Source: Mesorhizobium sp. (GTDB taxonomy: Bacteria; Pseudomonadota; Alphaproteobacteria; Rhizobiales; Rhizobiaceae). Taken from it: a DNA stretch of 64,000 nucleotides. The notes under the pieces are model-generated. The model ran no database searches. It worked only from the letters and a program-made list of their open reading frames with translations, and had not been told where the DNA came from. The stretch lies in the NCBI RefSeq assembly GCF_023954305.1, contig NZ_JAMLIG010000002.1, positions 186,001 through 250,000 of the forward strand. The letters run 5' to 3'. Position numbers and translations under genes: made by a program. Below, piece after piece: positions 15,373 through 24,519 of the stretch. Every line of letters starts with the position of its first letter. Position 1 is the stretch's first letter.

Positions 15373-16914
15373 TTACGCCGATGCCAGCGTCAGCTTGGTG
15401 AGCGCCTCGCCAAGCACCACGCGACCACCGACACGACGGCGAGCGTGAAGCTTCACGATGCCGTTCGCCGCGCCGGTGTAGTCGTCGCGAAGGATTTCGA
15501 AGCCGACGCGATCGGCGATCGTATAGCCGGCCGCGAAGTCACCGAAGACGATCGGGGTCGCACCGGCCGCCGGATTCGGGGCGTCGACGGCCTCATACAC
15601 GGGTCGGCCGAGCAACGTGGGCGGCACGCCAGCGGCAATCGAAGGCTGCCACAGATACGAGCCGTCGGTATCCTTCAGCTTGCGAACCACGGCCATCGAA
15701 AAGCGGTTCATCATCCAGACGCCATTCGCGGAGTAGGCCGTCTTGATGCTGTAGAACGTATCGATGAGGTCGTCGGCGGTGATCGCCGTGCCGGCCGCTT
15801 CGAACTCACCGACTTCGGTCGAGACGAGAACACCTTCAGCCTGGGACGTGCCGTTGCCGTTGACGAACCACGCGGCTTCCCTCTGACCGAAGCGGCGGGC
15901 GACGTGATTGCCGAGATAGGATGAAAGGTCGATCTGCGAGTCTTCCAGCAGCACGCGCGTGACCGGGACGATCACGGCCATCTCGAAAGGCTTCAGGTCG
16001 ATCTGCTCGAAACTCGGCTCGCTTTCGGAGCGAGCGCCGGTTTCGGTGACTTCGCCGACAGTGACTTCGTCCACAAGGCGCGGGAGCTGAAGCAGCGGGC
16101 CGGACATGGTGATCGAAGATGCGACGGCACGAACCGGCGAGAATTCGGCGATCTTTTCGATGATCGATGCCGAAACGGTTTCCGGTGCCAGAATGCCACC
16201 GGTGGAAGGCGCGGCGTAGCCGAGCGACTTCACTTCCGACGCATCGCCGGAACGGACGAAGTGCGTGAACGCCTTCACCTCGTTGTCATTGTCGGCGCCG
16301 GGATGATTGGCGTTCGCAGCGACGGGACGGTTCGCCTTTGCTTCGATCTTGTCGAGCCGGGACTTGATCGCCTTCAGCTCTTCCGGGGTTACAACCGGGT
16401 CGCTCTTCAGCTCCGGCTCATTTTTCAGTTCGGGTTCCATTTCGGTCCTTTCATTAGGAGGGGTTGCCGCGCCACCGGCGGACTTGACAGACAGGATGCG
16501 TGCGGCCGGGTGGCACGGGTCGCGAACTATGGAAATTTCGGCGAGGTCGAGCGCGACGATGGTGCGGTTGCCATCGGGGCGCGTCTTGGATTCGGTAGCC
16601 CTGAAGCCGATCGATAGGCCGGTGGCCTTGCCGCGCTTCACAAGGGAATGGACTTCGCGCGCCAGCGGCACGCTATCGAGGAAGAGCCTGCCCTTCACGG
16701 TGAGGCCGGCGTCTGTCTCTGCGATCTCTTCCCAAACCCCAATAACGCGGCCGGCGTCATGCTCGTAAAGAATGGGCATCGCGGCGGCCGGGTGGAACGC
16801 GCCACGTTCGATGAGGTCGCCGACGCTGTCAGGCTCGCCGAACGGCCACGCGATACCGGCGATGGTGCCAGCGTCATCAACGCTGAAGCTCGCCTTAATT
16901 TCGAGGGTGTTCAT
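15373..16914 (-). CDS. HK97-type prohead protease fused to major capsid protein
   Basis: A 513-residue fusion. The N-terminal 160 residues are a prohead protease: RGAFHPAAAMPILYEHD with catalytic His52, and GKATGLSIGF with catalytic Ser101. A charged Glu/Lys-rich linker with a delta-domain-like coiled coil covers about 165-200. The HK97-fold capsid runs from about 205 to 513, with TGGILAPE, ITMSGPLLQLP, NGNGTSQ and the ending RVGGRVV. Separate genes are more common; fusions are known in some phages. It overlaps the preceding chaperone gene by 4 bp. Confidence 0.92.
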   Translation of the reverse strand: MNTLEIKASFSVDDAGTIAGIAWPFGEPDSVGDLIERGAFHPAAAMPILYEHDAGRVIGVWEEIAETDAGLTVKGRLFLDSVPLAREVHSLVKRGKATGLSIGFRATESKTRPDGNRTIVALDLAEISIVRDPCHPAARILSVKSAGGAATPPNERTEMEPELKNEPELKSDPVVTPEELKAIKSRLDKIEAKANRPVAANANHPGADNDNEVKAFTHFVRSGDASEVKSLGYAAPSTGGILAPETVSASIIEKIAEFSPVRAVASSITMSGPLLQLPRLVDEVTVGEVTETGARSESEPSFEQIDLKPFEMAVIVPVTRVLLEDSQIDLSSYLGNHVARRFGQREAAWFVNGNGTSQAEGVLVSTEVGEFEAAGTAITADDLIDTFYSIKTAYSANGVWMMNRFSMAVVRKLKDTDGSYLWQPSIAAGVPPTLLGRPVYEAVDAPNPAAGATPIVFGDFAAGYTIADRVGFEILRDDYTGAANGIVKLHARRRVGGRVVLGEALTKLTLASA

Positions 16915-17243
16915 TCGGCGGCCTTATCCGTTGCGGCGTCGGCTTCCTCGCCAAACCAGACGGTCGAAAGGATCTCCAAAACCAGCGGATAGCTTTCCTT
17001 GATCGGCCGGCCGGCGACGTAAGTGCGCGCCAGCTCGAATGCGTCTTTCGGCGACATGCCACCGCCGATGAGCGCGAGCCGGACGGTTTCGGAAAGGTCC
17101 GTCATGGCGAACTGCATGCGTCGCACGCGATCGAAGAGAACGCCGAATGCAGCGCCGGTCTTGCGCTCCAGCTCCAGCACGGAATCGAAGGGCAGTGCGA
17201 AGGCGTGATCGCCGTCGCCAAGGAAGCGGGTGAATGGGGTCAT
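16911..17243 (-). CDS. gene-transfer-agent family tail-assembly chaperone (TAC_11-like)
   Basis: The 110-residue protein contains LELERKTGAAFGVLFDRV, LSETVRLALIGGGMSPKDAF and ARTYVAGRPIKESYPLVLEIL, the hallmark run of the GTA family proteins grouped as Phage_TAC_11. These bind the tape measure during tail assembly. Its position, between portal and protease-capsid, is abnormal: it normally lies between tail-tube and tape-measure genes. It overlaps both neighbours by 4 bp. Confidence 0.82.
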   Translation of the reverse strand: MTPFTRFLGDGDHAFALPFDSVLELERKTGAAFGVLFDRVRRMQFAMTDLSETVRLALIGGGMSPKDAFELARTYVAGRPIKESYPLVLEILSTVWFGEEADAATDKAAE

Positions 17244-18481
17244 GCGGCGGCGTCTTTGCTGGCGATGCCGTTGTCGTTCGCGCCGGTGCGGCTAGCCGGC
17301 GTGATGTTCGGATTGTCGAGGGTGTCGCCGCCGTCCATGCGAGGCATATTCAAGCCGGCGCGGACTTCGTTCGCCGTCATCGCGCCCATGCTGCGATACT
17401 GCGCATAGGTCGTGGCACGGGTTGCGGCGTTGGCCGTGAGAAGGTCGTCAATGACGAATTCGATGTAGAGGCCGGCCGCACGCTCTTCCGGTGTGAGCAG
17501 GACACGGGCATAGGCCGCCTCCCATTCGTCCAGCCAAGAGCGCAGCGTCAGCGTCAGGAACGACTGAAACATCTCTTCGGCGTTCGACCAAGTGGCGCGC
17601 GAAAGTTCGAATAAGAGGTGGGGCGGGACACGGAAAAGCCGGGCGATCTCTTCGATGGCGAAGCGACGGTTTTCGAGGAACTGCGCATCGGTGCTCGTCA
17701 TCGTGACGGGCGTGTAGACCCAGCCATCATCCAAAAACAAAGGATCACCGGACGCTTCAGACTGCCATGCGCGCCATGCGGCCTTGATCCGGCCGATGAC
17801 GGTAGCGCCGCCTTCATTGCCGGCCTTGCCTTCCTTGGACAGAACAGCGGACGGGCGCGCACCACGGGCGAAGAGCTGCGCGCCGTGACGCTCTAGGACC
17901 GACGCGAGGCCGATCGCTTCCTTGCCGGCTTTGATCGGCGAGATGCCGAGCGGTGCCGAGATGCGCAGAATGTCCTGATACCGGAAGGTTCGCTCGCGGC
18001 CGTTGGACTGGCGCTGCGCATAGAACGGCTCGCCGGTGGTTTCGTCCTGCTTCGCGGTTATCGACAGCGGGTCCAGCCGGATGAACTCGACAACCTGGCC
18101 TTCGCCGTTCCGGTTCGCGTAGGCATAGCCGGCGTCATGCAACAGGGCGTCGGCAGTCAGGGCGGCACGAAGCTCGCCGGCCGATGTCCAGTCGTTCGCC
18201 CAATCGTGCACAAGGGCGTAGGCCGGATGATGAATAGCGGCTTGCTTCCCGCCATCGTCAACGGCGAAGACTTTGGCGGGAAGCGAGCCTATCGCGCCTG
18301 TTACCAGCGCAATAGCAGAATAGACGGCAGGCACTCGAATAGCCGTCGCGGGGCCGATGGTCGGGCCGGCAATCGACGGCATCGTGCCGAAGATGTCGGC
18401 GGCGAGCGGGTCCGTGAGGGTGACCGCTTTCCTTTCGGCACCCTTGCCGAATAACGCCTTTAATGACTCGGAGATACGCAA
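17240..18481 (-). CDS. HK97-family portal protein
   Basis: The 413-residue portal forms the dodecameric DNA entry channel of the capsid vertex. Recognisable segments are AVYSAIALVTGAIGSLPAKV, AYANRNGEGQVVEFIRLDP, RYQDILRISA and FLENRRFAIEEIARLFRVPPHLLF, followed by TWSNAEEMFQSFLTLTLRSW. No ATG or GTG precedes the conserved start in frame before a stop at 18521, so TTG 18481 (MRISESLKALFGK) is used. It is the first gene of the leftward morphogenesis operon, 99 bp after the integrase stop. Confidence 0.92.
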   Translation of the reverse strand: MRISESLKALFGKGAERKAVTLTDPLAADIFGTMPSIAGPTIGPATAIRVPAVYSAIALVTGAIGSLPAKVFAVDDGGKQAAIHHPAYALVHDWANDWTSAGELRAALTADALLHDAGYAYANRNGEGQVVEFIRLDPLSITAKQDETTGEPFYAQRQSNGRERTFRYQDILRISAPLGISPIKAGKEAIGLASVLERHGAQLFARGARPSAVLSKEGKAGNEGGATVIGRIKAAWRAWQSEASGDPLFLDDGWVYTPVTMTSTDAQFLENRRFAIEEIARLFRVPPHLLFELSRATWSNAEEMFQSFLTLTLRSWLDEWEAAYARVLLTPEERAAGLYIEFVIDDLLTANAATRATTYAQYRSMGAMTANEVRAGLNMPRMDGGDTLDNPNITPASRTGANDNGIASKDAAA

Positions 18482-18580
18482 ACGCGAGACGCCTACAAAC
18501 TGGACTGTAGGAATATTGTCTCATGGCGGATTCGGCTTGTGAATCCCCTCGCGAAAATTTCTAAGAATTTTTTCCTGTCG

Positions 18581-20134
18581 CTATTTGAGGGCGAACCGGG
18601 GCAGCTTTTCGATGGCGACCTTCCGCGCTTTGATAGTCACGTCACCGTAGCTGTCGCCGGCCGTTCGCCCGGCGTGGCCTTGGATTGCGTCAGCGACACG
18701 ATCCGAGATGCCGAGTTCGTTCGCAAGCGTCTTGAACCGGTGTCGCCATCCGTGGTTCGGGCTGACGCCTTCCGGCACCACGTCGATTGCCTGAAGCCAA
18801 TTGCTGACACGGCCGGACGCCGTGCGTGCGCCGATGATGGCCTTTTCGCCCTTGGACTTGTGGAAGAGCGGGCCGGGGGAAGCGGCCTTGACGAAATCGA
18901 GGAAGCCCAACTCGACTAGCTGCGGATGCAACGGCACGTCACGGTATTGGCCGGTCTTGACCGAACCGGCATCGGGCGTGATCCGCATGACCGGCACGCC
19001 GCCTTCGTCGCGGATATCCTCTTTCCGCAATTGGGTGATTTCGGTGATGCGTGCGCCGGTGAAGGCGCACAAGATCGGTGCCCATTTCTTCGCGGCGGCG
19101 ATCTCTGCGCTTTCCTTTTCGGGCTTCACGTAGGCGAGCGTCGCCTTCACGATCGCCAGTGCCTCATCGTCGCGGAAGCCTTTCTCGCGCGACTGGATAG
19201 CCTTCGTCACCTTCACCTTTACGCCCGTGACCGGATTGGCCGGAATGCGCTCATTCTGCGCAGCCCAATTCAGGACGGCACGCAAGCCCGTAAGATGCAC
19301 GTCGCGCACGGTGCGCGGTGAAAGCGTCTCTAGGAGCTTATCGCGCCACGCGATCAAATCCTTCTTCGTGATCCGGCTGGCGTCATTGTGCTTCAGGAAC
19401 TTGCGCAGGTGATCGAACACCGGCACCCACCGCCTTTCAGCGACAGCACCCTTCCCTCCCCGCTTCAGCTCGCGAATGTAGTCATTGAACAGGCCGGTGA
19501 GCGAAACAGGGTCCGGCGTATCTTCCTCTGCCACGGCTGCGGCCACAATGGGGTGCGAGGGTTTGCCGGTGAAATCGCCTTCGTTCCGCTCGGCCTCGCG
19601 CGCCATCGCCTCGTATGCCGAAGCACATAGGCCTTGCGCCAAGGTGCGCCATTCCGGCGAGCCAATGACGGCATCGAAGCTGCCACGAAGGCGAAGCCGT
19701 TCGATCCGATCGCCGACAAGCATGGCTAGCTCGGCATCGGAGAGCTTGCCGGCGAAGCCGTCGCGGTAGCGACGGGCTTGATCGGCGTCGACTTCCATTT
19801 CGGCATAGCGGTGATCTTGCGCCCGGATTTCAGCGTCCAGCCGCGTCCGCTCTAGATAGTCCTGCCACACCATCGCCGGCATCGCCATCGGGTAATGGCC
19901 GACGCGAACGTCGCGCCTTTCAGCCTTGCTTGCCCGCTCGCGTGCGATCCCGATTTGCACCTGCATAGTCGCGAGGGCGGCCGGCAAATTCGCTTTCGCG
20001 ACCCGGCGATCGGCTCCCAAAGGGGTCCGAAGTTCCGTCTTGCCGTCCAGATATGATCGCAGTGCTTTTGGAATCACGATCCGGGCGTAATAGCGACCGT
20101 CTCGATTTAGCAGGTGCTCGACCTTCGTTCCCAT
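18581..20134 (-). CDS. int: tyrosine recombinase/phage integrase
   Basis: The 517-residue integrase catalyses integration at tRNA-Thr. Its N terminus, with RYYARIVIPKALRSYLDGK, is an arm-binding type domain, followed by a core-binding SAM-like domain near 210-290. The catalytic domain holds Arg362 (FTGARITEI), His461 and Arg464 (HGWRHRF), His487 (GHAGR) and Tyr496 (SYGDV). All required residues are visible, so it is probably active. It ends 99 bp before the portal gene and starts 92 bp inside attR. Confidence 0.95.
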   Translation of the reverse strand: MGTKVEHLLNRDGRYYARIVIPKALRSYLDGKTELRTPLGADRRVAKANLPAALATMQVQIGIARERASKAERRDVRVGHYPMAMPAMVWQDYLERTRLDAEIRAQDHRYAEMEVDADQARRYRDGFAGKLSDAELAMLVGDRIERLRLRGSFDAVIGSPEWRTLAQGLCASAYEAMAREAERNEGDFTGKPSHPIVAAAVAEEDTPDPVSLTGLFNDYIRELKRGGKGAVAERRWVPVFDHLRKFLKHNDASRITKKDLIAWRDKLLETLSPRTVRDVHLTGLRAVLNWAAQNERIPANPVTGVKVKVTKAIQSREKGFRDDEALAIVKATLAYVKPEKESAEIAAAKKWAPILCAFTGARITEITQLRKEDIRDEGGVPVMRITPDAGSVKTGQYRDVPLHPQLVELGFLDFVKAASPGPLFHKSKGEKAIIGARTASGRVSNWLQAIDVVPEGVSPNHGWRHRFKTLANELGISDRVADAIQGHAGRTAGDSYGDVTIKARKVAIEKLPRFALK

Positions 20135-20150
20135 CTGTTTCCGCCGCCGT

Positions 20151-20170
20151 TTTGTAACGAACTTTGTAAC
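20151..20170 (+). repeat. candidate integrase arm sites TTTGTAAC (right pair)
   Basis: Two direct TTTGTAAC octamers lie at 20151-20158 and 20163-20170, between the integrase start and attR. A third is at 3051-3058 just inside attL. Position and repetition suggest arm-type binding sites. Confidence 0.4.
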
Positions 20171-20229
20171 AGAAAGATGGGCGCAACGCCGAGAAAGTCA
20201 ACAGGTCCGAGAGGTTCTTGGGGTTGAAC

Positions 20230-20304
<75 letters not shown>

Positions 20305-20411
20305 GTCTCCAGGAACGCGGCGGCTTTTGCCACACGAAGACCTGATGCGCAAGCGGAGTTGCGATGCTAATGGTCACGATCCTATCCTGAGGCATCCACA
20401 CGGTGCGGCCG

Positions 20412-20597
20412 ATGTCGACGAACGACCAGACGCGGAAATCGAAACCCGGCCGCCCCGAGCGGCTGTCCGATGAGTTGCGCGCCAATCTCATGCGCCGCAA
20501 GGCCCAGGCGCGGGCGCGGCGCGAGGGTGCCGCCGACGAGCGGCCGGAGGGCATCGCGCTCGCGCCGCGCGCCAAGACCGACGCCGGCCGGGACTAG
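20412..20597 (+). CDS. small basic protein conserved upstream of murA
   Basis: The 61-residue protein begins MSTNDQTRKSKPGRPERLSD and contains ELRANLMRRKAQARARR, an arginine-rich helical stretch seen in small hypothetical proteins in this position in rhizobia. An in-frame GTG lies three codons upstream. Function unknown. The gene ends 177 bp before murA on the same strand. Confidence 0.7.
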   Translation: MSTNDQTRKSKPGRPERLSDELRANLMRRKAQARARREGAADERPEGIALAPRAKTDAGRD

Positions 20598-20774
20598 CGC
20601 GCCGATCCGGAATTTCGCCGCATTGATTTGGCGAATGGAGCTATCCGCGAAGGGGACGCGCGGACATCCCTGCCCGTTCCTTGAAGCAAGGCGTCGCTTG
20701 GTCTAGACGGTGTTTCTCGGCGACTTCGGCTTTGCTGCCCCACGCACGCCATATCTACTTCGAAAGATTTTTTC

Positions 20775-22064
20775 ATGGACAGAATCAGGATCACGGGTGG
20801 ACGCAAGCTCGAAGGCGTGATCCCGATTTCGGGCGCCAAGAACGCGGCCTTGCCGCTGATGATCGCCTCGCTGCTCACCCGCGAGACGCTGACGCTCGAC
20901 AACGTTCCGGACCTCGCCGACGTCAACCAGCTGATCAAGATCCTCGGCAATCACGGTGTCGACGTCTCGGTCAACGGCCGCCGCGGCAGCCAGAAGGAAG
21001 GCTATTCGCGCACCGTCAACTTCACCGCCGGCGAGATCGTCGACACGACCGCGCCTTACGAGCTGGTGTCGAAGATGCGCGCCTCGTTCTGGGTCATCGG
21101 CCCGCTGCTCGCGCGCATGGGCGAGGCGAAGGTATCGCTGCCGGGCGGCTGCGCCATCGGCACCCGGCCCGTCGACCTCTTCCTCGACGGTCTGGCGGCC
21201 CTCGGCGCCGAGATCGACGTCGACAACGGCTATGTGGTGACACGCGCCAGACATGGCCTGAAGGGCACGCGCTACGTCTTCCCGAAGGTCTCCGTCGGTG
21301 CGACGCACGTGTTGATGATGGCGGCCACCCTGGCGCGCGGCGAGACCGTGTTGGAGAACGCGGCACGCGAGCCCGAGATCGTCAACCTCGCCGAGTGCCT
21401 CAACCTGATGGGCGCGAAGATTTCGGGCGCCGGTAGCTCCACCATCGTCATCGAGGGCGTCGACAGGCTTTCCGGCGCGACCTGCAGCATCATTCCCGAT
21501 CGCATCGAAACCGGCACCTATGCGATGGCGGTGGCGATGACCGGCGGCGACGTGGTGCTTGAAGGGGCCCGGGCAGAGCTGCTGCAGTCGGCACTCGACG
21601 TGATCGCGCGGACCGGCGCCGAGATCACTCCGCTCAACCACGGCATCCGCGTGCGCCGCAACGGCCACGGCATCGAGCCGGTCGACATCACGACCGAACC
21701 CTTCCCCGGCTTTCCGACCGACCTGCAGGCGCAGTTCATGGGCCTGATGACCATGTCGAAGGGGCGTTCGCGCATCACCGAGACCATCTTCGAGAACCGG
21801 TTCATGCACGTGCAGGAGCTCGCTAGGCTCGGCGCGCATATTGCGCTCTCCGGCCAGACCGCCGTCGTCGACGGCGTGGCGAAACTGAAGGGTGCGCCGG
21901 TGATGGCGACCGATCTGCGCGCCTCTGTCTCGCTCGTCATCGCCGGCCTCGCCGCCGAAGGCGATACGATCGTCAATCGCATCTACCATCTCGACCGCGG
22001 CTTCGAGCGGCTGGAGGAAAAACTCACCGGGTGCGGCGCGCTCGTCGAACGGATTTCCGACTAA
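20775..22064 (+). CDS. murA: UDP-N-acetylglucosamine 1-carboxyvinyltransferase MurA
   Basis: This cytosolic enzyme transfers enolpyruvate from PEP to UDP-GlcNAc, the first committed step of peptidoglycan synthesis. The 429 residues match family length. Lys22 (SGAKNAALP) and the active-site loop Cys126 (LPGGCAIGTRPVDL) are present; the Cys indicates fosfomycin sensitivity at this target. The C-terminal TDLRASVSLVIAGLAA motif is intact. It heads the conserved cluster with DUF2948, hisD, UPF0262 and infA. Confidence 0.97.
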   Translation: MDRIRITGGRKLEGVIPISGAKNAALPLMIASLLTRETLTLDNVPDLADVNQLIKILGNHGVDVSVNGRRGSQKEGYSRTVNFTAGEIVDTTAPYELVSKMRASFWVIGPLLARMGEAKVSLPGGCAIGTRPVDLFLDGLAALGAEIDVDNGYVVTRARHGLKGTRYVFPKVSVGATHVLMMAATLARGETVLENAAREPEIVNLAECLNLMGAKISGAGSSTIVIEGVDRLSGATCSIIPDRIETGTYAMAVAMTGGDVVLEGARAELLQSALDVIARTGAEITPLNHGIRVRRNGHGIEPVDITTEPFPGFPTDLQAQFMGLMTMSKGRSRITETIFENRFMHVQELARLGAHIALSGQTAVVDGVAKLKGAPVMATDLRASVSLVIAGLAAEGDTIVNRIYHLDRGFERLEEKLTGCGALVERISD

Positions 22065-22160
22065 GCGGCCGGGCGCTCGGGTAATTGTTGCGCCGCATCA
22101 CGAACCCGCCTAACTACGGGCCGTAACCCACTGGCAGCGCCGGCAAGGCGACGGACCCGC

Positions 22161-22595
22161 ATGGAACAGCTCAAGCTTCTGGCTCTCGACGCAGACGACC
22201 TTGAAATCATCTCCGCCCATGTTCAGGACGCGGTCATGCAGGTCGGCGCCTTCGACTGGCGGCCGAAAGAGAAACGGTTCCTGATCGAGATGAACCGTTT
22301 CGTCTGGGAGAAGTCGGGCGGGATCTTTCGCAGGCACAACGAGCGGCGGCGCAGCATTCTGCATTTCGACCGCGTGCTCGCCGTGCGTTCCACGGGCATC
22401 GACCGCGCCAAGCGCCAGGACGTGCTTTCGCTTCTCACCGTCGGCTTCGCCGAGGACGACACGCCCGCCGGCACGATCGAACTGCTCTTCGCCGGCGGCG
22501 GCTCGGTGGCGCTCGACGTCGAATGCATCGAGGCGCGTCTGACCGACCTCGGAGCCGCCTGGGCCGCGTCGTCGCGGCCCGCGCACGGGAACTGA
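22161..22595 (+). CDS. DUF2948 family protein
   Basis: The 144-residue protein has the DUF2948 pattern: LKLLALDADDLEIISAHVQDAV near the start, then DWRPKEKRF, and a beta-rich half ending in GSVALDVECIEARL. The family is alphaproteobacterial and of unknown function, usually located between murA and hisD as here. The stop is 6 bp before hisD, so the two are probably cotranscribed. Confidence 0.93.
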   Translation: MEQLKLLALDADDLEIISAHVQDAVMQVGAFDWRPKEKRFLIEMNRFVWEKSGGIFRRHNERRRSILHFDRVLAVRSTGIDRAKRQDVLSLLTVGFAEDDTPAGTIELLFAGGGSVALDVECIEARLTDLGAAWAASSRPAHGN

Positions 22596-22601
22596 GCGGC
22601 C

Positions 22602-23894
22602 ATGGCGATCACGCTCGACGCATCCGCGGCCGATTTCGAAAGCCGGTTCAGCGCCTTCCTGTCGACCAAGCGCGAGGTGTCGGAGGATGTCGAGGCGACC
22701 GTGCGCGACATCGTCGGCAGAGTGCGCTCGCAAGGCGACGACGCATTGTTCGACTACACGCGGCGCTTCGACCGCTTCGATCCTGGCAGTGGTCGCCTGA
22801 CCGTGTCGGGGGCCGAGATCGACGCGGCGTTCGGCGCGGTCGACGCTCAGACCCTCGACGCGCTGACGCTGGCGCGCGACCGCATCGCCGCCCACCATGC
22901 ACGGCAGCGGCCGAAGGACGACCTCTACACCGACCCGATCGGCGTCGGGCTCGGATCGCGCTGGACGGCGGTGGAATCGGCGGGGCTCTACGTTCCGGGC
23001 GGCACGGCGAGCTACCCCTCCTCCGTGCTGATGAACGCATTGCCGGCCAAGGTGGCAGGTGTCGAGCGCGTGGTGATCACCGTTCCGGCGCCCGACGGCA
23101 TCGTCAACCCGCTGGTGCTGGTGGCGGCACGGCTGGCCGGTGTCAGCGAAATCCATCGCGTCGGCGGCGCGCAGGCGATCGCAGCCCTTGCCTACGGAAC
23201 CGAGTCGATCCGGCCCGTGGTCAAGATCGTCGGGCCGGGCAACGCCTATGTCGCTGCCGCCAAGCGGCAGGTCTTCGGCACCGTCGGTATCGACATGATT
23301 GCCGGCCCGTCCGAGGTTCTGGTGCTCGCCGACGGCGCAAACGATCCCGAATGGATCGCCGCCGACCTTCTTGCCCAGGCTGAGCATGACAGCGGCGCGC
23401 AGTCGATCCTGATCACCGACGACGCCATGTTCGGCCGCGCCGTCGAGGCGGCCGTGGAGCGCCAGCTCACCCGTCTGCCGCGCGGCGCCACCGCAGCTGC
23501 CAGCTGGCGCGATTTCGGCGCCGTCATCCTGGTGCGCGGCTTCGACGACGCCGTGCCCCTCGTCAACCGCATCGCGCCCGAGCATCTGGAACTGGCAATC
23601 GAGGATGCCGACGCTTATGCCGGCAGGGTGAGGAATGCCGGTGCGATCTTCATCGGCCGCCACACGCCCGAAGTCATCGGCGACTATGTCGGCGGCTCGA
23701 ACCACGTTCTGCCGACGGCCCGCTCGGCGCGCTTCTCGTCGGGCCTCTCGGTCCTGGACTTCATGAAGCGGACGTCGATCCTGAAGCTCGGCCCCGACCA
23801 GCTGCGCGAACTGGCGCCGGCGGCGATTGCACTGGCGCAGGCCGAGGGGCTCGACGCACACGCGCGTTCCGTCGCCGTCCGTCTCAATCTCTGA
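22602..23894 (+). CDS. hisD: histidinol dehydrogenase
   Basis: HisD oxidises histidinol to histidine in two NAD-dependent steps with a bound zinc. The 430-residue product has VESAGLYVPGGTASYPSS, VGGAQAIAALAYGT, GPGNAYVAAAK, IAGPSEVLV and APEHLELA, which contains the catalytic Glu-His pair. ATG 22602 follows the DUF2948 stop closely. Confidence 0.97.
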   Translation: MAITLDASAADFESRFSAFLSTKREVSEDVEATVRDIVGRVRSQGDDALFDYTRRFDRFDPGSGRLTVSGAEIDAAFGAVDAQTLDALTLARDRIAAHHARQRPKDDLYTDPIGVGLGSRWTAVESAGLYVPGGTASYPSSVLMNALPAKVAGVERVVITVPAPDGIVNPLVLVAARLAGVSEIHRVGGAQAIAALAYGTESIRPVVKIVGPGNAYVAAAKRQVFGTVGIDMIAGPSEVLVLADGANDPEWIAADLLAQAEHDSGAQSILITDDAMFGRAVEAAVERQLTRLPRGATAAASWRDFGAVILVRGFDDAVPLVNRIAPEHLELAIEDADAYAGRVRNAGAIFIGRHTPEVIGDYVGGSNHVLPTARSARFSSGLSVLDFMKRTSILKLGPDQLRELAPAAIALAQAEGLDAHARSVAVRLNL

Positions 23895-23904
23895 AGGCGC
23901 GGCG

Positions 23905-24387
23905 ATGGGGAGGGAACCGAGCAACGCCAGGCTGGTCGACGTCGAACTGGACGAGACGATCGGCCGCTCCACGCCAGACGTGGAACACGAACGTGCGGTG
24001 GCGATCTTCGATCTGGTCGAGGAGAACTCGTTCCGTCCCGTCACCGACACCGGCGAAGGACCCTACAGGCTCAAGCTCTCGCTCCAGGAATCGCGTCTGA
24101 TCTTCGCCGTCGCCCGCGAGAACGGCGAGCCGGTCGTCACCCACATCCTGTCGCTGACGCCCTTCCGGCGGATCGTGAAGGACTACTACATGATCTGCGA
24201 GAGCTACTACGACGCCATCCGCTCGTCGTCGCCGTCGCAGATCGAGGCCATCGACATGGGGCGGCGCGGTCTTCACAACGAAGGCTCCCAGACGCTGATG
24301 GACCGGCTCGCCGGCAAGATCGAAGTCGATTTCGACACGGCGCGCCGGCTGTTCACGCTGGTCTGCGTCCTGCACTGGCGTGGGTGA
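23905..24387 (+). CDS. UPF0262 family protein
   Basis: The 160-residue protein has family blocks NARLVDVELDETIGRSTPDV, ERAVAIFDLVEEN and FRRIVKDYYMICESYYDAI. UPF0262 has no known function and is found next to hisD in Hyphomicrobiales. ATG 23905 comes 10 bases after the hisD stop; an earlier frame start would lie inside hisD. Confidence 0.93.
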   Translation: MGREPSNARLVDVELDETIGRSTPDVEHERAVAIFDLVEENSFRPVTDTGEGPYRLKLSLQESRLIFAVARENGEPVVTHILSLTPFRRIVKDYYMICESYYDAIRSSSPSQIEAIDMGRRGLHNEGSQTLMDRLAGKIEVDFDTARRLFTLVCVLHWRG

Positions 24388-24519
24388 GGGTCCGGTTCGC
24401 CCTCGGCGAATTCATCGTGCCGGCGGCACGATGAAAGGGCCCGAACGGCCGGGAGCTGCCGAAGGCAGCGGGTCCTGGCCGGGCAGGCGTTCCGACCAGC
24501 CAAACCTTGGAACGGCTCG

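Noticed and set aside
10300..18481. The structural block as a gene transfer agent
   Set aside because: Although one chaperone belongs to the GTA family, the block carries att sites and an integrase, and lacks the GTA tail genes and order.
20703..21989. A 428-codon frame opposite murA
   Set aside because: It is antisense to a clear murA gene; long antisense frames are expected in GC-rich coding DNA. The same applies to many long frames opposite hisD, recG, glmS and mfd.
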